Source of the DNA: Aminipila luticellarii
Lineage (GTDB): Bacteria; Bacillota; Clostridia; Peptostreptococcales; Anaerovoracaceae
Length of the DNA: 64,000 nucleotides
Reading direction: 5' to 3'
Assembly: GCF_004103735.1 (NCBI RefSeq)
Contig: NZ_CP035281.1
Coordinates: forward strand, 1,550,001-1,614,000
Part shown: in pieces, positions 16,237-26,150 of the stretch
Layout of the letters: each line of letters opens with the position of its first letter
Numbering within the stretch: the stretch's first letter is position 1
The notes under the pieces: model-generated
Told to the model about the DNA's origin: nothing
Database searches by the model: none
What the model saw: only the letters and a program-made list of their open reading frames with translations
Position numbers and translations under genes: made by a program

Positions 16237-17151
16237 TCACTTTTTATCTTCTTCCAGACTAAACTTTTCCGAAGATTCTTTTTCTGCAAAAAACTTTTTG
16301 AAATCTACTTCCATAATAAAAATACCCACAAGCATCAGCGCCGCACCCCAATAACCTCTCGGCAATAACCGCTCTCCTGCAAAAAAGAAAGCTGCTATGG
16401 CTGCGAATACCGGTTCCAATGCAAAAATAACGCCCACATGGGTCGCTGAGGTGTATTGCTGTGCCACCACCTGTACAATAAAGGCAACACCTGTACAAAA
16501 TATCGCCAGAAAAAGCATGGCGGCCCATACCCCCGGACTGCCTGGCAGAACCGGTGTTTCCAGAACAACAGATAAGACCAGCATATAGGCTCCTGTGAAA
16601 CCCAACTGATACACGCCCAACTGAAAAGCCTGAACTTCCTCATGATGCACCGCTTTATCCGCCAGGATCAAATCCACTGCATAGGCAAAAGCACCCATAA
16701 TGCAGAGGATATCTCCCAGAGCCGGTTTAAAGTTTCCATCCAAGGTCATTAATCCGATACCTATCAAACACAGAATCAGAACAAGAATCAATTTTTTCCC
16801 CGGAGCCTCTTTCTTGAGGATAAACGTCAGTATTGGTGTAATAACTACGGTCAAGGCGCATAAGAACCCCGCATTAGATAAGCTGGTGTACATAACGCCG
16901 TAAGTAGCCCCTATATATACCAGTACCAAGGTTGCGCCAATCAGCGCACTGTATTGAAGCGTCGGTTTATTTACATGCCTCAGCTTTGGAAAAGCCAGAA
17001 GCATGGCCGCAAAAAATGCGATCAAGAACCGGTACGCATTTAGCGTAAGCGGACCGATTTCCTTCAAACAAACCGCCATCAGTAAATAAGACACACCCCA
17101 GCACAGGGTTACTATTAATAACATTAAATCTGCTTTTACCTGCTTGGACAT
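16237..17151 (-). CDS. EamA/DMT-superfamily transporter
   Basis: A membrane protein of about 304 residues with ten helices in two EamA repeats (about 8-140 and 153-285), including the early CWGVSYLLM and late ALEPVFAAIAAFFFAGERL, typical of drug/metabolite exporters such as RhaT/YdcZ relatives. The substrate cannot be read from sequence. Three in-frame ATG codons crowd the start (17160, 17157, 17151). AGGAGG is best spaced for the last, so 17151 is preferred. It lies only a few bases after holA on the same strand and is probably co-transcribed with it. Confidence 0.83.
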   Translation of the reverse strand: MSKQVKADLMLLIVTLCWGVSYLLMAVCLKEIGPLTLNAYRFLIAFFAAMLLAFPKLRHVNKPTLQYSALIGATLVLVYIGATYGVMYTSLSNAGFLCALTVVITPILTFILKKEAPGKKLILVLILCLIGIGLMTLDGNFKPALGDILCIMGAFAYAVDLILADKAVHHEEVQAFQLGVYQLGFTGAYMLVLSVVLETPVLPGSPGVWAAMLFLAIFCTGVAFIVQVVAQQYTSATHVGVIFALEPVFAAIAAFFFAGERLLPRGYWGAALMLVGIFIMEVDFKKFFAEKESSEKFSLEEDKK

Positions 17152-17165
17152 CTGCATCATTCCTC

Positions 17166-18224
17166 CTAAATCTGTGCTATAAAAAGTTCGAGAGCCAAAT
17201 TTTGTTCCAGTATGCCCGTCTTTATATTTCGATCGATCTCATAGACCTTAGTCAATATTTTTTTCAGGCGGCCTACTGAATATTTTCCGGCAAAAGACAT
17301 GGCTTTTTTTATTCTGAACTCATGAATTTTGAGTATGCCCTGCATCTGCTTCTGGTTCTTTCCTTCCTCCAGCATCTCCTTTACCTCCAAAATCGTCTCG
17401 AACTGAGAGGCAATCAAAGAAAGGATCATATACAGATTTTCTCCTGCACCCAATAGAGAGTGAAGCAGAAGATACGCTTCATCCTTTCTTCCGATGCTGA
17501 TCGCATCGAGCATAGCAAATACACTGGTTTCAAGGTTTCCTGAAACGGTCGCCGCCACATCCGACAGTAAAATCTCCGATCCCTCACTATAAGCAATGAT
17601 TTTGCGAATATCGTTCTCCAGATTGTATAGGGTATAATCCGCCTCTTTATGAAAATATCCGCTGTTTTGTACGAATTGGCTTACAATAGAAGGCTTTATT
17701 GTTTTACCCGCCGATCTAAATCGTTTTTCTACAAAGGATTTTAATGCCCGCTCACTCAGCGCTGTAAAATCATAGATCTGCCCCCGTTCATGGATTGCCT
17801 TAAAAAGCTTCTTTCTCTTATCGGCACCGTTCGCCGTAAAAATCAATAAACAGCCTTCCGGCAGATGCTTTACATACTCGGCCAGGTCATTTTCCCCTCC
17901 TTCCGTGAACCCTTTCATTTTAGAGCCTTCCAGCAAGGCAAAATCTCTCACGATGACGACTCTTTTCTCCGACATCATGGTAAAGGTCTCACAGGCCTCT
18001 TTAATATCGTCTAACGTGATTTTTTCATCCTCCAGAACGGACAGATCCAATTCCTTACAGGCGGGATTAATATATTGATCAACGATCTGTTCACAAGACC
18101 AGTGTACCAGATATTGTTCCCTGCCAAAAAGTGCGGCCACAGGCCCCACTTGGTCCGACTTTAAATCTTTCGCTATGGTTTGAAATGCATGTTCTTTTTC
18201 TGTCTGTTTATATGGATATGCCAT
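17166..18224 (-). CDS. holA: DNA polymerase III subunit delta
   Basis: A protein of about 352 residues, the size of bacterial HolA, which opens the sliding clamp within the clamp loader. The AAA+-like N-terminal segment reads AALFGREQYLVHW (about 30-43). The middle has CLLIFTANGADKRKKLFKAI. The C-terminal collar region has GRKDEAYLLLHSLL and MILSLIASQFETIL, as in Firmicutes delta. The start is set at 18224 (reading MAYPYKQTE) because GGGAG lies 8 bases upstream. The in-frame ATG at 18272 overlaps an extended -10 box and cannot be in the RNA. It follows comEC, an arrangement common in Firmicutes. Confidence 0.88.
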   Translation of the reverse strand: MAYPYKQTEKEHAFQTIAKDLKSDQVGPVAALFGREQYLVHWSCEQIVDQYINPACKELDLSVLEDEKITLDDIKEACETFTMMSEKRVVIVRDFALLEGSKMKGFTEGGENDLAEYVKHLPEGCLLIFTANGADKRKKLFKAIHERGQIYDFTALSERALKSFVEKRFRSAGKTIKPSIVSQFVQNSGYFHKEADYTLYNLENDIRKIIAYSEGSEILLSDVAATVSGNLETSVFAMLDAISIGRKDEAYLLLHSLLGAGENLYMILSLIASQFETILEVKEMLEEGKNQKQMQGILKIHEFRIKKAMSFAGKYSVGRLKKILTKVYEIDRNIKTGILEQNLALELFIAQI

Positions 18225-18270
18225 TTTAGAACTCCCGGAATCAATTTGGTTTTTGTTAGTGAATGGAATC

Positions 18271-18279
18271 ATTATACCA
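18271..18279 (-). promoter_or_regulatory. Extended -10 promoter upstream of holA
   Basis: TGGTATAAT on the minus strand, an extended -10 element with no clear -35. It lies just inside the 3' end of the comEC transcript and gives holA its own start of transcription. Confidence 0.45.
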
Positions 18280-18289
18280 TTTTTTTGTG

Positions 18290-20689
18290 TTAAATCATAG
18301 TATGTATTTTAATATTGGAGCCCTTCTCGATCTCGATTCCGACAGCACCTTGCCGGTCATTTCTATAGACCTTTTTACACATGCTTTCCAATCGCTCCAC
18401 CGTTGTTTCATGAGGATGTCCATAGGTGTTTTTGCCTACCTGTATCACGGAAATCTCAGGTCTGACCGCTTCCAGAAACTCTTCTGAGCTTCCGTATCTG
18501 CTGCCGTGGTGAGCTACCTTCAAGATGTCTGCTTTCAATTCATTCTCCGAACTGTCTTCTAGTAGAAGCCTTTCTCCATTGGTATCCATATCACCCGTCA
18601 TGATTACCGAAACCCCCTCCAAGGTTACTTTCATGACCAGACAGGAAGCATTTTCATCTTTTTCATCCCCCATCAGTTCGACATATTGTTCTTTCGTTTG
18701 TTTACGGGGATACAGCACCTCTATTTCCAGCTCTTTCCCTACTTTAAACGTTTGACCCTTTGTCAGATACATAAAATTCTCTGGCGAGACGCCGGTTCTT
18801 TGTTCTATCTGATCCGCAAGGAGTTGATTTCCTTCATACATTCCTATCTTTTTTACAGGAATTTCTCTGGCTAATGTATAAAGTCCGCCTGCGTGATCGG
18901 TGTGGAAATGGGTTATAAGAGCCAGATCAATTTTCTTCACGCCGTTTTTTAAAAGATAAGGCAGAAGTGTTTTTTTACCCACATCATATTGGCTGCTGCC
19001 TCCGCTGTCGATCAGTACAGCTTTCCCTTCCGGGGTTTTGATCAACAGACAATCTCCCTGCCCCACATCCACAAAAGTCATCTGTACCCGTTCAAATCCG
19101 TCCTTTAACGAATTTCCAAAAATAAGTGCGGTGCAAATGACAAGCACCAGAAGCCTTTCAATATATTTATACTTTTTTCTTTGCCACAAAATCCGGTATA
19201 TTTCAGAGGATATAAAAAATAGAACGCCGTAATATAAAAAGACAGACCACAAGGGAGGGCTCACCATGTATCTATACGAAATTTTATTTATAAAAAATAT
19301 ATTATTTATAAAAATCAGAAGTTTACAAAAGAATTCAGTTAAAATCCCTGTTATTTGAAACAATGCATTCAAGGCCTCCAAAAGGAGTCCGGTATCCGGC
19401 ACCAGCGAGCCCAGCATGGAAAAAAGCAGCAGCAGCATACCCAATGGAATCAACCATCCGGATAGAAAGGCCACCGGTATATTGACCAGAAAAGAACTAA
19501 GGGAAAAATAATTGAATACATAAGCCGACACAGGAACCATTCCCGCCTGAATGGACAGAACAGCCGCAACCGATTTACTCCATATCCGCATGGCAGCGGG
19601 AGTCAGAACAGCCAGTGAAAAAATAGCTAAAAAAGATAACTGAAAACCCAGATTTAAAAGGTTCATAGGATTTACAAACAGCATCCCTGCCATGGTAACG
19701 GCTCCCGAGGTGAGCATATCATACCGGCAGTACATATATTTCGAAAGCATATTCAAAAGAATCATGAAGAAGGCTCTCATCACCGTAGGAGAAAAATTGG
19801 ATAGAGACGCATAAAAAAACAGCACGAAAATAATGAGCCCATAGACCCTTCTATTTCGTTTTCGTCCAAACAGGGCATGGATGCACATATAAAGACAGCC
19901 CACATGCAGACCGCTTACCGATAATACATGGCAAATGCCATTTTTCTGAAAGGTCTCATACAGCTCGTCGTCTATCCCCCCGTTATCGCCAAATATTAAC
20001 CCCATTAACAGTCCTGTAGTTTCGTCGTCAAACAGACTTTGTAAATTAGCCTTAAAGGTGTGCTTGATTTTGGATATGCCGTACAGATAGGAATGGTATA
20101 CCTGATTTGATACCTGAATGTTTTCCGGCTTTACGGCAAGGATGACTGAAATGTTTCTGGTTTTTAGATACATCCTGTAATCAAAGGTCTTGGGATTCCT
20201 TCTGGGAGCCGGAAGCTGTATAAAGCCCGAAATCTGCACCTTTTGACCTTGAAATGTATAATATTGCGGGCAGGGGCCATATACACTGACCAGCACCCGT
20301 TCTTCCTTCTTTAGAGTTCCTGCTCCTTCCAGTTCCTGCACGACCAGGGTCAGCTTGTGGTCTTCTTCCTTTTTTTCTGCGGCTGAAACCACCTTTCCGC
20401 ACAGCGTCACAAATTCTCCCTGATGTTGTTCTAAAGTCCCCGTTTTCTGCTCCTGCCAGCCGTACTGCGCTGCTCCAAGAAGACTCAATAAGATTGCAAT
20501 CAAATACAGGCAGAAATTTTTCTTGCTCCATCTAAGCCTGCCCTTTTTGTACCCGTATAGAGCCGCAATCCCCACCCCTGCTATACAGGCTGCCACTGTG
20601 CAGAGAATCAAAGGATTTGGTTTTAAAAAAAATTCTGCGGCCATTCCCAATATATAGGAACCGCAAAGAAAAGCTGTCGGCCTCCTCAA
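18290..20689 (-). CDS. comEC: ComEC/Rec2 DNA-uptake channel protein
   Basis: A full-length 799-residue competence channel. It has an N-terminal membrane/OB part (DUF4131, about 1-200), a polytopic Competence domain (about 225-500) with CHVLSVSGLHVGCLYM, and a C-terminal metallo-beta-lactamase domain (about 530-799). The latter has FVDVGQGDCLLIKTP, ALITHFHTDHAGG (about 590) and KVAHHGSRYGSSEEF. It would carry single-stranded DNA across the membrane, with nuclease activity proposed for the last domain. Translation starts at TTG (20689), with AGGAGG 6 bases upstream; no ATG is suitably placed. All three domains are intact, so natural transformation is possible, but no comEA was seen here. Confidence 0.92.
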   Translation of the reverse strand: MRRPTAFLCGSYILGMAAEFFLKPNPLILCTVAACIAGVGIAALYGYKKGRLRWSKKNFCLYLIAILLSLLGAAQYGWQEQKTGTLEQHQGEFVTLCGKVVSAAEKKEEDHKLTLVVQELEGAGTLKKEERVLVSVYGPCPQYYTFQGQKVQISGFIQLPAPRRNPKTFDYRMYLKTRNISVILAVKPENIQVSNQVYHSYLYGISKIKHTFKANLQSLFDDETTGLLMGLIFGDNGGIDDELYETFQKNGICHVLSVSGLHVGCLYMCIHALFGRKRNRRVYGLIIFVLFFYASLSNFSPTVMRAFFMILLNMLSKYMYCRYDMLTSGAVTMAGMLFVNPMNLLNLGFQLSFLAIFSLAVLTPAAMRIWSKSVAAVLSIQAGMVPVSAYVFNYFSLSSFLVNIPVAFLSGWLIPLGMLLLLFSMLGSLVPDTGLLLEALNALFQITGILTEFFCKLLIFINNIFFINKISYRYMVSPPLWSVFLYYGVLFFISSEIYRILWQRKKYKYIERLLVLVICTALIFGNSLKDGFERVQMTFVDVGQGDCLLIKTPEGKAVLIDSGGSSQYDVGKKTLLPYLLKNGVKKIDLALITHFHTDHAGGLYTLAREIPVKKIGMYEGNQLLADQIEQRTGVSPENFMYLTKGQTFKVGKELEIEVLYPRKQTKEQYVELMGDEKDENASCLVMKVTLEGVSVIMTGDMDTNGERLLLEDSSENELKADILKVAHHGSRYGSSEEFLEAVRPEISVIQVGKNTYGHPHETTVERLESMCKKVYRNDRQGAVGIEIEKGSNIKIHTMI

Positions 20690-20797
20690 CGTAAACCTCC
20701 TAAAAGGCCATTATTTATAATCCCAAACTTATTTTACCATATTTTTACATTTAATCCACCTTATTTCTTAAAATTATCCATAATTTTATAAATTCTT

Positions 20798-20825
20798 TTG
20801 CCTTTTATTCCATCTATGCTATAAT
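20798..20825 (+). promoter_or_regulatory. Predicted promoter of the class A PBP gene
   Basis: TTGCCT (20798-20803), a 16-base spacer and TATAAT (20820-20825). RNA would begin near 20832. An in-frame TTG at 20838 would then have no room for a ribosome site, which supports the start at 20862. Confidence 0.6.
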
Positions 20826-20861
20826 AAAATAGAGTTTTTGTATGGTGAGGCAGGTGATATT

Positions 20862-23800
20862 TTGTCAGACAAGTTCAAGGATACGAATGAAACAAATGAA
20901 GATAAATTACGAAAAATAGATGAATTCTTCAATCAATTTGAAGAAAAGACCAATGATAATTCTTCTTCAAACATTGAAGAATTTCTTTCAAAATTTAACG
21001 AAATAGAAAAGCAGGAACAAGAAAATAAAGCTGAAATGGAGATCAGACGGCAGACTCGTATGGACAGGCTCAATGAAAAGAAAACCAAAAAGAAAAAAGA
21101 CTTTTCGTTCGGCCGCAAAGCCCCATCTGATTCTGCGAACGAGGAAAACATTATGGGAAAAACTACAGACAGTACAAAGAAGAAACACAAGCACAGGCTA
21201 AATCTAAAGAAGTTTTTTTTGTTTTTAGCCGGGCTATGTGTATTGGGTGGTATCGTTATGGGTATTTTAACCATCACCATTATTGCGGATGCACCTAAAA
21301 TTAATCCGAACAACATTTATTCGCTTCTGAGTGAAAGTTCAACCTTATACGATGATGAAGGAAATGTGATCGATAATTTGACCTCATTTTCTGCTGAGGG
21401 AACCCGGACCAATGTAAAATACAGTGACCTACCGCAAAATCTGGTGGATGGCTTTGTGGCTCTGGAAGATAAAACGTTCTGGGATCACCACGGCTTTAAT
21501 TTTGTGCGTATAATCGGTGCGATAAAGGACAGCTTTACTACCGGAAAAATAAGCGGAACCAGTACGATTACCCAGCAGCTCGCCCGAAACTTATACCTGT
21601 CGGAAACGAAATCAGACCGTACTCTGACGCGAAAAATTAAAGAGGCTTATTATACCGTATTATTGGAAAGACATTTGACCAAAGAAGAAATTTTAGAAGC
21701 ATACCTCAACACCATCTACCTCGGTTACAATTCATACGGAGTTCAGGCGGCTTCTCAAGCCTATTTCGGAAAGGATGTCAATGACTTAGATCTGCTGGAA
21801 TGTGCATCGCTGGCAGCTCTTCCGCAGGCACCGGACTCTTATGCACTGATTAAAAAGATTTATCCTGAAAACATTGCGAATCCCAACGATAAAAATATTC
21901 TGCTAAAAGGCGATGTTTTCTATTATGTATACAATAATATCTCTGAAAACCGAAGAGAGACCTGTCTGGAATTCATGAACAAGCAAGGCTTTATTTCAGA
22001 TTCAGAGCTTTCCGATGCTTTGGCAGACAATCTGAAGGATCATTTGAAACCAAATCCAAGTTCGGGATCAGAGATATCCTCTTACTTTGCAGACTATGTG
22101 GTTCAGCAGGTGGTAAACGCACTGGTTGAAGAATCCGGCAAATCCGAAGAGGAAGCGAACCAGATGATTTATACAGGCGGATTGCAGATTTATACCACGA
22201 TGAATTCCGATATGCAGCGAATCGCCGAGAATGAATTCTCAAAGAACAAGAATTTCCCCGGCGTGGCTCACCTAAAAAAGGATAAGAGCGGAAACATTGT
22301 CAGCGACTCAGGCAGTATCCTGCTGTACAACTATGCTAATTATTTTGAACCGGACGGCAGTTTCATTCTGAATTCCAACGAATATGAAAAGAATTCGGAC
22401 GGTTCCCTTACAATCTTTAAAGGAAAAAGATTAAATATCAGCAAAGTGGAGTTTCAGGGAAAGACAGACTACAATCTGGATTATAAAAAAATGTATACGG
22501 TGGATGACGGCATATTCTACAGTATAGACGGCGGATTTGTCTCCATCCCCGCGAAGTACAAGACCAGAGATGCGGACGGCAATTTGATCTTATCCAGTGA
22601 ACTCTTTACGGATATGCCAAAGGTGTTTAAGTCTACATCCAAAGGCTTAGTCATATCCAGCGACTACAACACTCTTGGACAGAAGGTCGTACAGCCTCAA
22701 TCTGCCATGGTCATTTCCGACCCGTCAGACGGCTCCATCAAGGCCATGGTGGGCGGCAGAAATACCATCGGAAGACTTCTGTTCAACAGGGCGACCAGCA
22801 CCAGACAGCCGGGCTCCTCTATTAAACCCATATCGGTTTATGGCCCTGCTTTGCAGGCTTCCGCAGATGCGGCCGCCAGCGGAACTACCATGAAATTCAG
22901 CGACAGCGTGGGTGTTTCAAAACTGTTTGGCGATTATTTTACGGCAGCCAGTGTGATCGACGACTCCCCTCTTACGATTCAGGGAAAACAATGGCCGAAG
23001 AACTGGTATTCCGGTTATAAAGGCTTATGTACCTTAAGAACATCGATTGAACAGTCCATCAATGTCAATGCGGTAAGAATACTCCAGCAATTAGGCATAC
23101 CAAAGAGTGTGTCCTTCTTGAAGGAGGTTGGGGTTTCCACTATTATTGAATCGGGCAATGCCAATGACATGAATATAGCCGCACTTGCTTTGGGCGGTAT
23201 GACAAAGGGAATTTCTCCTCTTGAAATGTCCGCTGCTTACAGCACCTTTGTCAATGACGGTAAATATTCCGAACCAATGGCCTTTACAAAGGTAACCAAT
23301 AATAAGGGAGAGCTTCTGATAGAAAATTCTCCGCAGACAAAGCAGGTGATGGATCCGGGCGTAGCCTTTATTATGAGGGATCTGCTCCGAAGCGTCGTCA
23401 CCCACGGAATCGGCTCGAAGGCTGCCATTTCCAATCAGCCGGTTGCCGGTAAGACCGGTACTACTACAGATAACTACGATGCCTGGTTTGTGGGATTTAC
23501 CCCGCAGTATTCCGCCGCACTTTGGATCGGTAACGACGTCAATATCGAACTGAGCCAGGGCAGTACGGCCGCGGCAAGGCTCTGGAGCAATATTATGAGT
23601 CAGGTATGTGCGAAAATCCCAACTGCAACGTATCATGCCAAACCGAGCAATGTTATCAGCCTGACTATTGACACGAAAAGCGGAAAACTTCCTTCCTCTC
23701 TAAGCGCGCTGGATCCAAGAGGAACGCTGCGCACGGAGTATTTCATCAAAGGAACGGAACCAACGACTACAGATAACGTTCACACCTACGTGACCGTCTG

Positions 23801-24209
23801 CTCCGAAACAGGATATTTGGCAACACCATCCTGTCCTTCTACCAGAAAGGTAGTAGGCGTAAAGCGGCCTTATACAGTCAATCCGATTGTGGGTGATATT
23901 GGGTACGAAGTACCTCACGGCTATTGTAATATCCACAATCCGGATCCGAGCAGGTATCCGGTAGGTTCCGGCAGCAAATCAAACTTTACCGGCATTCCGT
24001 CTCAGGGCGATGACACGGAAACAAACGGTGAAATGCCGTCCAATAACAATACGGGCACCGGCAATTCAAACGGAACCGGAAACGGGACTACGTCTCCCAA
24101 TAATAATAACTCTTCCGGAAACGGAAACAATAACGGGAATGGGAGCGGAAATGGCAATACGGATCAAAACGGAAACAGTACGGTGCCAGACTGGCTGATT
24201 CCGCATTAA
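20862..24209 (+). CDS. Class A penicillin-binding protein (PBP1A-type)
   Basis: A bifunctional wall synthase of about 1115 residues. It has a charged cytosolic tail of about 115 residues (Lys/Glu/Asn-rich), then one membrane helix (about 117-140). The GT51 glycosyltransferase follows with ALEDKTFWDHHGF (catalytic Glu near 202) and STITQQLARNLYLS. The transpeptidase has the S652-S-I-K655 active site in RQPGSSIKP, SINVNA (SxN) and GKTGTTTDNYD. The last 60 residues are a low-complexity Asn/Gly/Thr/Ser tail ending in VPDWLIPH. Start TTG 20862 follows GGTGAGGCAGGTGA. It lies divergent from comEC. The long cytosolic and extracellular tails are larger than usual for the family. Confidence 0.93.
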   Translation: MSDKFKDTNETNEDKLRKIDEFFNQFEEKTNDNSSSNIEEFLSKFNEIEKQEQENKAEMEIRRQTRMDRLNEKKTKKKKDFSFGRKAPSDSANEENIMGKTTDSTKKKHKHRLNLKKFFLFLAGLCVLGGIVMGILTITIIADAPKINPNNIYSLLSESSTLYDDEGNVIDNLTSFSAEGTRTNVKYSDLPQNLVDGFVALEDKTFWDHHGFNFVRIIGAIKDSFTTGKISGTSTITQQLARNLYLSETKSDRTLTRKIKEAYYTVLLERHLTKEEILEAYLNTIYLGYNSYGVQAASQAYFGKDVNDLDLLECASLAALPQAPDSYALIKKIYPENIANPNDKNILLKGDVFYYVYNNISENRRETCLEFMNKQGFISDSELSDALADNLKDHLKPNPSSGSEISSYFADYVVQQVVNALVEESGKSEEEANQMIYTGGLQIYTTMNSDMQRIAENEFSKNKNFPGVAHLKKDKSGNIVSDSGSILLYNYANYFEPDGSFILNSNEYEKNSDGSLTIFKGKRLNISKVEFQGKTDYNLDYKKMYTVDDGIFYSIDGGFVSIPAKYKTRDADGNLILSSELFTDMPKVFKSTSKGLVISSDYNTLGQKVVQPQSAMVISDPSDGSIKAMVGGRNTIGRLLFNRATSTRQPGSSIKPISVYGPALQASADAAASGTTMKFSDSVGVSKLFGDYFTAASVIDDSPLTIQGKQWPKNWYSGYKGLCTLRTSIEQSINVNAVRILQQLGIPKSVSFLKEVGVSTIIESGNANDMNIAALALGGMTKGISPLEMSAAYSTFVNDGKYSEPMAFTKVTNNKGELLIENSPQTKQVMDPGVAFIMRDLLRSVVTHGIGSKAAISNQPVAGKTGTTTDNYDAWFVGFTPQYSAALWIGNDVNIELSQGSTAAARLWSNIMSQVCAKIPTATYHAKPSNVISLTIDTKSGKLPSSLSALDPRGTLRTEYFIKGTEPTTTDNVHTYVTVCSETGYLATPSCPSTRKVVGVKRPYTVNPIVGDIGYEVPHGYCNIHNPDPSRYPVGSGSKSNFTGIPSQGDDTETNGEMPSNNNTGTGNSNGTGNGTTSPNNNNSSGNGNNNGNGSGNGNTDQNGNSTVPDWLIPH

Positions 24210-24251
24210 AATGGGTTTCATTCAACCTTTCCTATATAGAAATTATGACAT

Positions 24252-24283
24252 AAAAAAACCGGCTCTTACGAACCGGTTTTTTT
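24252..24283. terminator. Bidirectional terminator between PBP gene and DUF4037 gene
   Basis: AAAAACCGG and CCGGTTTTT pair around a 10-base loop, with A-run and T-run on the two sides. The two flanking genes converge here. Confidence 0.85.
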
Positions 24284-24305
24284 ATACTCTTTTGTAGCTG
24301 CATTT

Positions 24306-25253
24306 TTATTTGCAGTCATAGATAATGGGCAGATTTCTGATCTGAACATCCGAGATAGAATTCATCACCTCATAGCAGTGGTTTTGCAGGAAATTATCCG
24401 TACCTCTGACGATTTCCTGCCGATTTAATTCCTGCCTGATCTCAATGCATATATCCTCAATCAAATTTACTTTTTGAGCCGTATTTTCCGGAATGTCGGA
24501 AAGCAGTATCAGCCTCTCTAATCTTTCTTTTACGCTGCGTCCCAGGAGCGGCAGCTCGTTCATACCTCTGAACATCCATTTATAAAACGGCATGTATTTT
24601 CGGTTAAGCAGGTATACTGCTGAAGAAGCAGACTGTACAAATTCACCACAGGCCATATACGCGGCAGCAAACTCTCCCCGTTTCATGCAGCGCTCATAAT
24701 TATACTGTCCGGCTTGTGACATCACAGCCATTCTGGCGACCAGCTTCTTTAAAAAAATATCCTTTGGATAAAATTTCAGTAATTCATTTCTGATTTCTGT
24801 AAATTCACCCAGGGGATCTTCGAATACCTTTCCATTGAGCGCCGTACATAAACTGCTTTCGGGAATCAGCATCCACTGCACGTTCGTTTTCGGGACACCC
24901 GGGCATCCGATATATTTTTTATAAAACTCGTTGAGATTGAATACACCGACCCTGCCCTGTCCTTCGAAGGTCTCCATGCGGTGCTTTCCTTCAAAGGTTT
25001 TAGGAAGGTTCTCATAAGCCTGATGCATCTGAGACCCGATCGCTCTATAAATTTCTTCCGGCAGCCAAATGCAGAACCCCGGTCCGAAATCGTGATCCTC
25101 TGAAATCTCATCGTCAAAGCCAAGGCACTCCGACCCCTCTCCTACCAATCCGACCGCCGCATATTTTTCATATTCGGGGAACTGATTATGTATCATACTT
25201 CTTCCGTAGGCTTCATAGTATGCTTTTGACAATTCCAATCCTGTCATCCTCAT
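24306..25253 (-). CDS. DUF4037 protein (nucleotidyltransferase-like)
   Basis: A 315-residue soluble protein. The motif GEGSECLGFDDEISEDHDFG (about 38-57) carries Gly40-Ser41 and the acidic cluster Asp47/Asp48, Asp53-His54-Asp55. This recalls the GS...DxD metal site of nucleotidyltransferases and is the hallmark of DUF4037. The rest is mainly helical. The ATG overlaps the stop of the TPR gene by four bases (ATGA), implying translational coupling. It is the last gene of a three-gene set with DUF4125 and TPR proteins. The biochemical role is unknown; nucleotide or antibiotic transfer is a guess from the fold. Confidence 0.72.
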   Translation of the reverse strand: MRMTGLELSKAYYEAYGRSMIHNQFPEYEKYAAVGLVGEGSECLGFDDEISEDHDFGPGFCIWLPEEIYRAIGSQMHQAYENLPKTFEGKHRMETFEGQGRVGVFNLNEFYKKYIGCPGVPKTNVQWMLIPESSLCTALNGKVFEDPLGEFTEIRNELLKFYPKDIFLKKLVARMAVMSQAGQYNYERCMKRGEFAAAYMACGEFVQSASSAVYLLNRKYMPFYKWMFRGMNELPLLGRSVKERLERLILLSDIPENTAQKVNLIEDICIEIRQELNRQEIVRGTDNFLQNHCYEVMNSISDVQIRNLPIIYDCK

Positions 25254-26113
25254 ATTTTACTGATCCTTTCTTCCACTTTATCCGCCATAGCATTGCACTC
25301 GTCTCTTTTAGACGGGATCTCCGCCTTATCATATACCTGTGCCAAATTTCTGCAAATGGACGCATAGGATATGTTTTCTCCATAATGTTCTCTGACCAGA
25401 TCCAAAGCCTGCTCAAAATATTGAATGGATAACGTGTAATTACCCGTATGGTAATACAATTCCCCCAAAGCGCTTAGGGTCGCGGCATAGTGTGGGTTCA
25501 GCCTGCCCTCCTGATTTTTAAAGATCTTCTCTGCTGTAAAGAGATTGCGTTCCGCCTCGTGATACCTTTTCTGCTTCAAGTAAATACAAGCGAGAGAGGT
25601 ACAGCTGGTAGCCATCTCTATGGGAAAATCCGGCAGTGTCTCAATAATCCTTAAGGACTTCTCTGCGTTGAATTCTGCCTGAGTCAGTTCATTTAATTCA
25701 TCGTATACATGGCTTATATTATTATATAAAGCAGCCAGCCTGTAATCATTACTCAACCCGCATTTTTCAAAAATTTCAGCAGCTTGCTCATAGAGCTTTA
25801 AAGCTTCTCTGTTACTTTTTGAGGCGGCATATACACTGGCCAGATTTAGCAACGTGGTTCCGTACTGCTCCGTATTTTCCAGGTTTAGCAGCTTAACAGC
25901 CTGAGCGGCTATCGAATAGGCATTTTTGGCTTCCTCAAATCGGCTCGTTACCCGATAGATTCCTCCCAGTTCATTGGCAATCGCCAAAAGTGCCGGGACA
26001 TTACCTTCTTCCTGAGCCTTCTGCATCCATTCCAGAACAAAATCCTCCGCTTCTTTGATGTTACCCTTTTTAAAAATCAAATCCAATTCTTTAAAAAATA
26101 CATTTAAATCCAT
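25250..26113 (-). CDS. Tetratricopeptide-repeat protein of the DUF4125/DUF4037 trio
   Basis: A helical protein of about 287 residues with roughly six TPR units (e.g. YGTTLLNLASVYAASKSNRE, LAALYNNISHVYDELNELTQ, YAATLSALGELYYHTGNYTL), the usual scaffold for protein contacts. The start is set at the ATG at 26113 (reading MDLNVFFKELD), which matches how related proteins begin. An in-frame ATG at 26170 has AGAGG directly touching it and would overlap the upstream gene by 20 bases. It lies between DUF4125 and DUF4037 genes and is coupled to the latter by ATGA overlap. It presumably joins the two enzymes or recruits a client; no function is known. Confidence 0.75.
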   Translation of the reverse strand: MDLNVFFKELDLIFKKGNIKEAEDFVLEWMQKAQEEGNVPALLAIANELGGIYRVTSRFEEAKNAYSIAAQAVKLLNLENTEQYGTTLLNLASVYAASKSNREALKLYEQAAEIFEKCGLSNDYRLAALYNNISHVYDELNELTQAEFNAEKSLRIIETLPDFPIEMATSCTSLACIYLKQKRYHEAERNLFTAEKIFKNQEGRLNPHYAATLSALGELYYHTGNYTLSIQYFEQALDLVREHYGENISYASICRNLAQVYDKAEIPSKRDECNAMADKVEERISKI

Positions 26114-26150
26114 ATCTTCATCCAATCTATTTATCAACCGAGTGTTTACC

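Noticed and set aside
18225-18272. Upstream ATG of holA
   Set aside because: It overlaps the predicted -10 box TGGTATAAT and has no ribosome site.
24040-24200. Short repeated AAC/GGA-rich units at the end of the PBP gene, looking like a repeat array
   Set aside because: They are in frame and encode the low-complexity Asn/Gly tail. There are no equal repeats with unique spacers, so this is not CRISPR.
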